Positions 6,818-9,629 of a stretch of DNA of 9,629 nt are shown here, in pieces. The notes beneath the pieces were generated by a model, which saw nothing but the letters and a program-made list of their open reading frames with translations, did no database searches and was not told the origin of the DNA. The DNA lies in the NCBI GenBank assembly GCA_946481465.1, contig CAMLOC010000077.1:1-9629 (forward strand), in the 5' to 3' direction. This DNA is from an uncultured Shinella sp. (GTDB taxonomy: Bacteria > Pseudomonadota > Alphaproteobacteria > Rhizobiales > Rhizobiaceae). The stretch's first letter is position 1. The number at the start of each line of letters is the position of its first letter. A program made the translations under genes and the position numbers.

Positions 6818-7858
6818 TCAGGCGACGTCCCAGTGCAGCGGGAACATCGGGTCGAACACCGTCACCGGCCCTGCGCCCGTGTCGATCTTCGCCGGGAAGG
6901 CGACGGGCTCGGCGCGCTTGACCAGGCGGATCGTCTCCGCGTTGGCCGGCAGGCCGTACCAGGCGGGACCGTTCAGCGAGGCGAAGGCTTCGAGCCTGTC
7001 GAGGGCACCCTCCTCCTCGAAGACATGGGCAAGGCAGCTCATCGTGTTGATCGAGGTATAGATGCCGGCGCAGCCGCAGGCGCATTCCTTCAGCGGATCG
7101 ACATGCGGCGCGGAATCGGTGCCGAGGAAGAAGCGCTGGTCGCCGGAGGTCGCGGCCGCGCGCAGCGCCAGCCGGTGCTCCTCGCGCTTGGCGACGGGCA
7201 GGCAATAATAATGCGGCTTGATGCCGCCGACGAGGATGGCGTTGCGGTTGATGATCAGGTGGTGCGTGGTGATCGAGCCGGCAAGGTTCGCCCTGGCGGA
7301 CTTGATATAGTCGACCCCGTTCCTCGTCGTCACATGCTCCATGGTCACGCGCAGTTCCGGCAGGCGGGTGCGCAGCGGATCGAGCACCGTCTCGATGAAC
7401 ACCGCCTCGCGGTCGAAGATGTCGACCTCGGGCGTCGTCACCTCGCCGTGCACGCAAAGCGTCAGGCCGATCTTCGCCATGCGCTCCAGCACGGGCATCG
7501 CCTTGTCCATGTCGCGCACGCCGCCGTGCGAATTGGTCGTCGCGCCGGCCGGGTAGAGTTTTACCGCGCGGATCAGGCCGCTTTTGTAGCCGGCTTCCAC
7601 ATCGTCGGGATCGGTGTGCTCGGTGAGGTACAGCGTCATCAGCGGCTCGAACCGGTCGCCCTCGGGAAGGGCCGCGAGGATGCGGTCGCGATAGGCGCTC
7701 GCATCCGCGGTGGTGACGACCGGCGGCACGAGGTTCGGCATGATGATCGCGCGGGCGAAGTGCCGGCTGGTATCGCCGATCACGCCCTCCAGCATGGCCC
7801 CGTCGCGCAGGTGCAGGTGCCAGTCGTCCGGCCGGCGGATGGTGAGTTCTGTGGTCAT
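6818..7858 (-). CDS. pyrC: Dihydroorotase, class II
   Basis: This encodes the cytosolic zinc enzyme that interconverts N-carbamoyl-L-aspartate and L-dihydroorotate, the third step of de novo pyrimidine synthesis. At 346 residues it matches the E. coli PyrC type (348 aa). Metal ligands are visible: His14 and His16 in [10 protein letters not shown], the carboxylated-lysine candidate Lys100 in [13 protein letters not shown], His137 in CVHGE, His175 in MEHVTT and Asp248 in LGTDSAPH. The ATG at 7858 is preceded by GGGGAG (8 nt away), and [17 protein letters not shown] is the family's usual N-terminus; longer in-frame extensions would run through frcK and are not real. The gene follows frcK on the same strand after 61 bp but seems to have its own promoter, which fits a housekeeping gene beside a sugar-uptake operon. 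The identification is very secure. Confidence 0.97.
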   Translation of the reverse strand: MTTELTIRRPDDWHLHLRDGAMLEGVIGDTSRHFARAIIMPNLVPPVVTTADASAYRDRILAALPEGDRFEPLMTLYLTEHTDPDDVEAGYKSGLIRAVKLYPAGATTNSHGGVRDMDKAMPVLERMAKIGLTLCVHGEVTTPEVDIFDREAVFIETVLDPLRTRLPELRVTMEHVTTRNGVDYIKSARANLAGSITTHHLIINRNAILVGGIKPHYYCLPVAKREEHRLALRAAATSGDQRFFLGTDSAPHVDPLKECACGCAGIYTSINTMSCLAHVFEEEGALDRLEAFASLNGPAWYGLPANAETIRLVKRAEPVAFPAKIDTGAGPVTVFDPMFPLHWDVA

Positions 7859-7885
7859 CGGCGTTGCTCCCCGTCTGTGCGGGCT

Positions 7886-7914
7886 GCGATAGCATCCGCG
7901 GGGCGGAAGGACAA
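7886..7914 (-). promoter_or_regulatory. Probable pyrC promoter
   Basis: On the minus strand TTGTCC (7914-7909) is 17 bp from TATCGC (7891-7886, within GCTATCGC). The predicted start is near 7879, giving a leader of about 20 nt with the GGGGAG ribosome binding site. This would let pyrC be expressed independently of the frc operon. Confidence 0.5.
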
Positions 7915-7919
7915 TCGCC

Positions 7920-8543
7920 TCAGAAGATGTCGATGGTGAGGTCGGCGGGCCGGGAATTCTCCAGGATGCGTTTTCCGTTCGGCAGGTCGTTGCCGTAGAG
8001 CTTCCAGTGGATCTGGTCCTCCGGCAGCGCATAGCCCATCCAGCGCTGGCGAAGCCGCTCTTCCAGCACCTGGTAGGGCGGGCCGACGAAGATGGTGAAG
8101 TCGAAGACGCCGGCCAGCCGGTCCCAGGGCCCATCCTTGAAGAGCAGGTAGTTGCCTTCGGCGAGGATGAAGCGGGTCTCATGCGGGATGGCGCGGGCAG
8201 CATTGATGGCGAGTTCCCGCGATCGGTCGAAGACCGGCACGAGGACTTCGCCGTCGCCGCGTTTCAGCGCCGTGACGATATCGATGAAGCCGCGGCCGTC
8301 GAAGGATTCCGGCACGCCCTTGCGCTGGAGGAGCCCCCGCGCGGCGAGAATGCCGTTGTCCATGTGGAAACCGTCCATCGGCAGGATTTCGGCCGTCTCG
8401 CCACGGGCGATCAGGCCGTCCCTCAGCACCTCGGCCAGCGTCGACTTGCCGGCGGCCGGCGGGCCGGCGAGACCCACGAGGAAACGGCGCGCGTCCCCGG
8501 CGCGCCGCTGGATTGCATCGACGATCGTAGCGGGTGCGATCAT
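7920..8543 (-). CDS. frcK: FrcK-like P-loop kinase-family protein
   Basis: A 207-residue P-loop protein of the uridine kinase / phosphoribulokinase / pantothenate kinase-like superfamily. The Walker A motif GPPAAGKST is at 27-35, the acidic segment PMDGFHMDN at 55-63 and LAEGNYLL at 128-135, the order typical of this group. Position and sequence fit FrcK, the last gene of the S. meliloti frcBCAK fructose uptake operon. The ATG at 8543 overlaps the frcA stop as ATGA, implying translational coupling and co-transcription with the transporter. A kinase next to a fructose importer suggests phosphorylation of the incoming sugar or a derivative, but the substrate is not evident from the sequence and the fold is shared with nucleoside and pantothenate kinases. 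Family call secure, frcK name likely, substrate open. Confidence 0.85.
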   Translation of the reverse strand: MIAPATIVDAIQRRAGDARRFLVGLAGPPAAGKSTLAEVLRDGLIARGETAEILPMDGFHMDNGILAARGLLQRKGVPESFDGRGFIDIVTALKRGDGEVLVPVFDRSRELAINAARAIPHETRFILAEGNYLLFKDGPWDRLAGVFDFTIFVGPPYQVLEERLRQRWMGYALPEDQIHWKLYGNDLPNGKRILENSRPADLTIDIF

Positions 8544-9334
8544 GCCGCCATCGCCTCCGCAGGCAGCTTGGCGCCGGTCATGAAGGCGACGGCGTCGGAC
8601 ATGGTGTAGTCCTTCGGGTTGATGACCGTCAGCCGTCGGCCGAGCCGGTGGATGTGGATGCGGTCCGCCACCTCGAAGACATGCGGCATGTTGTGCGAGA
8701 TGAGCACGATCGGAATGCCGCGCCGGCGCACGTCGAGGATGAGTTCCAGGACGCGCCGGCTCTCCTTGACGCCGAGGGCGGCCGTCGGTTCGTCGAGAAT
8801 GATGACCTTCGAGCCGAAGGCGGCGGCGCGCGCCACCGCGACGCCCTGGCGCTGGCCGCCCGAGAGCGTCTCCACCGCCTGGTTGATGTTCTGGATCGTC
8901 ATCAGCCCGAGTTCGGAGAGCTTGTCGCGGGCGAACTTCTCCATTGCCGAACGGTCGAGCTTTCGGAACACGCTGCCCATGACGCCCGGCTTGCGGATCT
9001 CGCGGCCGAGGAACATGTTGTCGGCGATCGACAGGGCCGGGGAGAGCGCGAGGTTCTGGTAGACGGTCTCGATGCCGGCCTTCTGCGCCTCGATCGGCGA
9101 ACGGAAGTTGATCGGCTTGCCTTCCAGGCGGATCTCGCCCTCGTCCGGCGAGATGGCGCCGGAGATCGCCTTGATCATCGAGGACTTGCCCGCGCCGTTG
9201 TCGCCGATCACGGCGAGGATCTCGCCGGGATAGAGGTCGAAGTCCGCATGGTCGAGGGCGGTGACGCGGCCGTAGCGCTTGACGAGACCTCTTGCCGTAA
9301 GAATGGGCGCGGTGAGAATGGGTTCGGGAGCCAT
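8540..9334 (-). CDS. frcA: Fructose/sugar ABC transporter ATP-binding protein FrcA
   Basis: A 264-residue single ATP-binding-cassette protein that would power sugar import at the cytoplasmic face of the membrane with permease FrcC and a periplasmic binding protein (FrcB, outside the window). Motifs: Walker A GDNGAGKS 44-51, Q-loop Gln93 (TVYQNLAL), signature LSGGQ 157-161, Walker B VIILDE 177-182, H-loop His214 (LISHN). All are intact. Most CUT2-type monosaccharide transporters have a fused double ATPase of about 500 aa; this protein has one cassette, like S. meliloti FrcA (about 260 aa). The ATG at 9334 is chosen because it shares its A with the frcC stop (TGATG) and MAPEPILTAPILTARGLVKR is a sensible N-terminus; the longer in-frame ATG at 9412 would lie inside frcC. 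It overlaps frcK by 4 bp. The ATPase call is certain; fructose as substrate is inferred. Confidence 0.93.
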   Translation of the reverse strand: MAPEPILTAPILTARGLVKRYGRVTALDHADFDLYPGEILAVIGDNGAGKSSMIKAISGAISPDEGEIRLEGKPINFRSPIEAQKAGIETVYQNLALSPALSIADNMFLGREIRKPGVMGSVFRKLDRSAMEKFARDKLSELGLMTIQNINQAVETLSGGQRQGVAVARAAAFGSKVIILDEPTAALGVKESRRVLELILDVRRRGIPIVLISHNMPHVFEVADRIHIHRLGRRLTVINPKDYTMSDAVAFMTGAKLPAEAMAA

Positions 9335-9629
9335 CAGCCTGCTACCTTTCTGATCCACTGGTCGATTGCGACCGCCGAGATGATGAGGACGCCGATCAGG
9401 AGATAGGTCCATTGCGGGTCCGTGCCGATGAGGCGAAGGCCGAGCGAGAAGACGCCGACGATCAGCGCGCCGAAGATCATGCCGAGGATCGAGCCGCGCC
9501 CGCCGAACAGCGAGAGGCCGCCAATCACCACGGCGGTGATCGATTCGATATTGGCGAACTGGCCGGCGGTGGGCGAGACCGAGCCGATGCGGCCGATGAG
9601 CGCCCAGCCGGCGAGCGCGCAGATGAGGC
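9334..9629 (-). CDS. frcC: Fructose/sugar ABC transporter permease FrcC, C-terminal end (5' part outside window)
   Basis: The last 97 residues of an inner-membrane permease of the ribose/xylose/fructose (CUT2) type; the gene enters from beyond base 9629. Visible features are the cytoplasmic coupling segment ESITAVVIGGLSLFGGRGS, characteristic of this permease family, then hydrophobic helices around ILGMIFGALIVGVFSLGL and YLLIGVLIISAVAID, ending WIRKVAG. It has no internal start that should be used: the GTG at 9531 is simply a valine codon within the conserved segment. The stop TGA (9336-9334) overlaps the frcA ATG by one base, so permease and ATPase are translationally coupled. The full protein would be expected to span about 330-360 residues. 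Confidence 0.9.
   Translation of the reverse strand, partial: LICALAGWALIGRIGSVSPTAGQFANIESITAVVIGGLSLFGGRGSILGMIFGALIVGVFSLGLRLIGTDPQWTYLLIGVLIISAVAIDQWIRKVAG

Noticed and set aside
6818..8203. 461-residue version of dihydroorotase starting inside frcK
   Set aside because: The extra N-terminal residues are an out-of-frame reading of frcK; the ATG at 7858 has a ribosome binding site and gives the normal family length.

Overview
The window is a GC-rich, densely packed chromosomal segment. It looks like an alphaproteobacterium of the order Rhizobiales, most likely Rhizobiaceae (Rhizobium, Agrobacterium, Ensifer or Shinella type). The evidence is an frcC-frcA-frcK gene order matching the fructose ABC transport operon of Sinorhizobium meliloti, a BA14K-like secreted protein, and promoters with rhizobial-style -35/-10 elements or EcfG (RpoE2) general-stress elements. 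The genus cannot be fixed from the sequence alone. No insertion sequence, CRISPR array, prophage or rRNA is visible. Ten protein genes and one tRNA gene are supported; the first and last CDS are cut by the window edges.

Layout. Positions 1-861 (minus) hold the N-terminal two thirds of NADP-dependent glutamate dehydrogenase (gdhA). Upstream on the same strand, 950-2095, is a membrane protein joining an HPP domain to a CBS pair. Then come a terminator (2228-2256), a complete tRNA-Leu(CAG) with its own promoter (2289-2414) and a phosphomannomutase-family gene (2501-3931), all minus. Divergent from these is a secreted BA14K-like protein (4059-4436, plus) with a strong terminator. A small SelW-like CxxC protein (4489-4791, minus) follows, divergent from a DoxX-family membrane protein (4971-5420, plus). 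The DoxX gene overlaps tail to tail with an atypical receiver-domain protein (5411-5809, minus). Across a 200-bp control region lies a divergent Crp/Fnr-family regulator (6010-6771, plus). The last block is minus strand: pyrC (6818-7858), frcK (7920-8543), frcA (8540-9334) and the end of frcC (from 9334).

How the genes work together. The frcC-frcA-frcK genes are translationally coupled (TGATG and ATGA overlaps) and form a CUT2-type sugar importer operon with a P-loop kinase-like protein. pyrC follows after 61 bp and seems to have its own promoter. gdhA assimilates ammonium. tRNA-Leu, the mutase and pyrC are housekeeping functions.

The most interesting part is 5809-6010. The divergent receiver protein and Crp/Fnr regulator share a control region with a perfect 21-bp inverted repeat (arms 5877-5897 and 5963-5983). 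An EcfG-like promoter (5924-5948) sits between the arms, and a second dyad (5834-5858) also fits the EcfG spacing. The Crp/Fnr protein keeps three of the four cysteine positions of the E. coli FNR iron-sulfur cluster at exact spacing, with serine at the fourth. The receiver protein keeps the phospho-acceptor Asp and the Lys but has Arg in its acidic pocket. Together these suggest a stress-linked regulatory pair, but this is inference. The remainder of the window looks ordinary.
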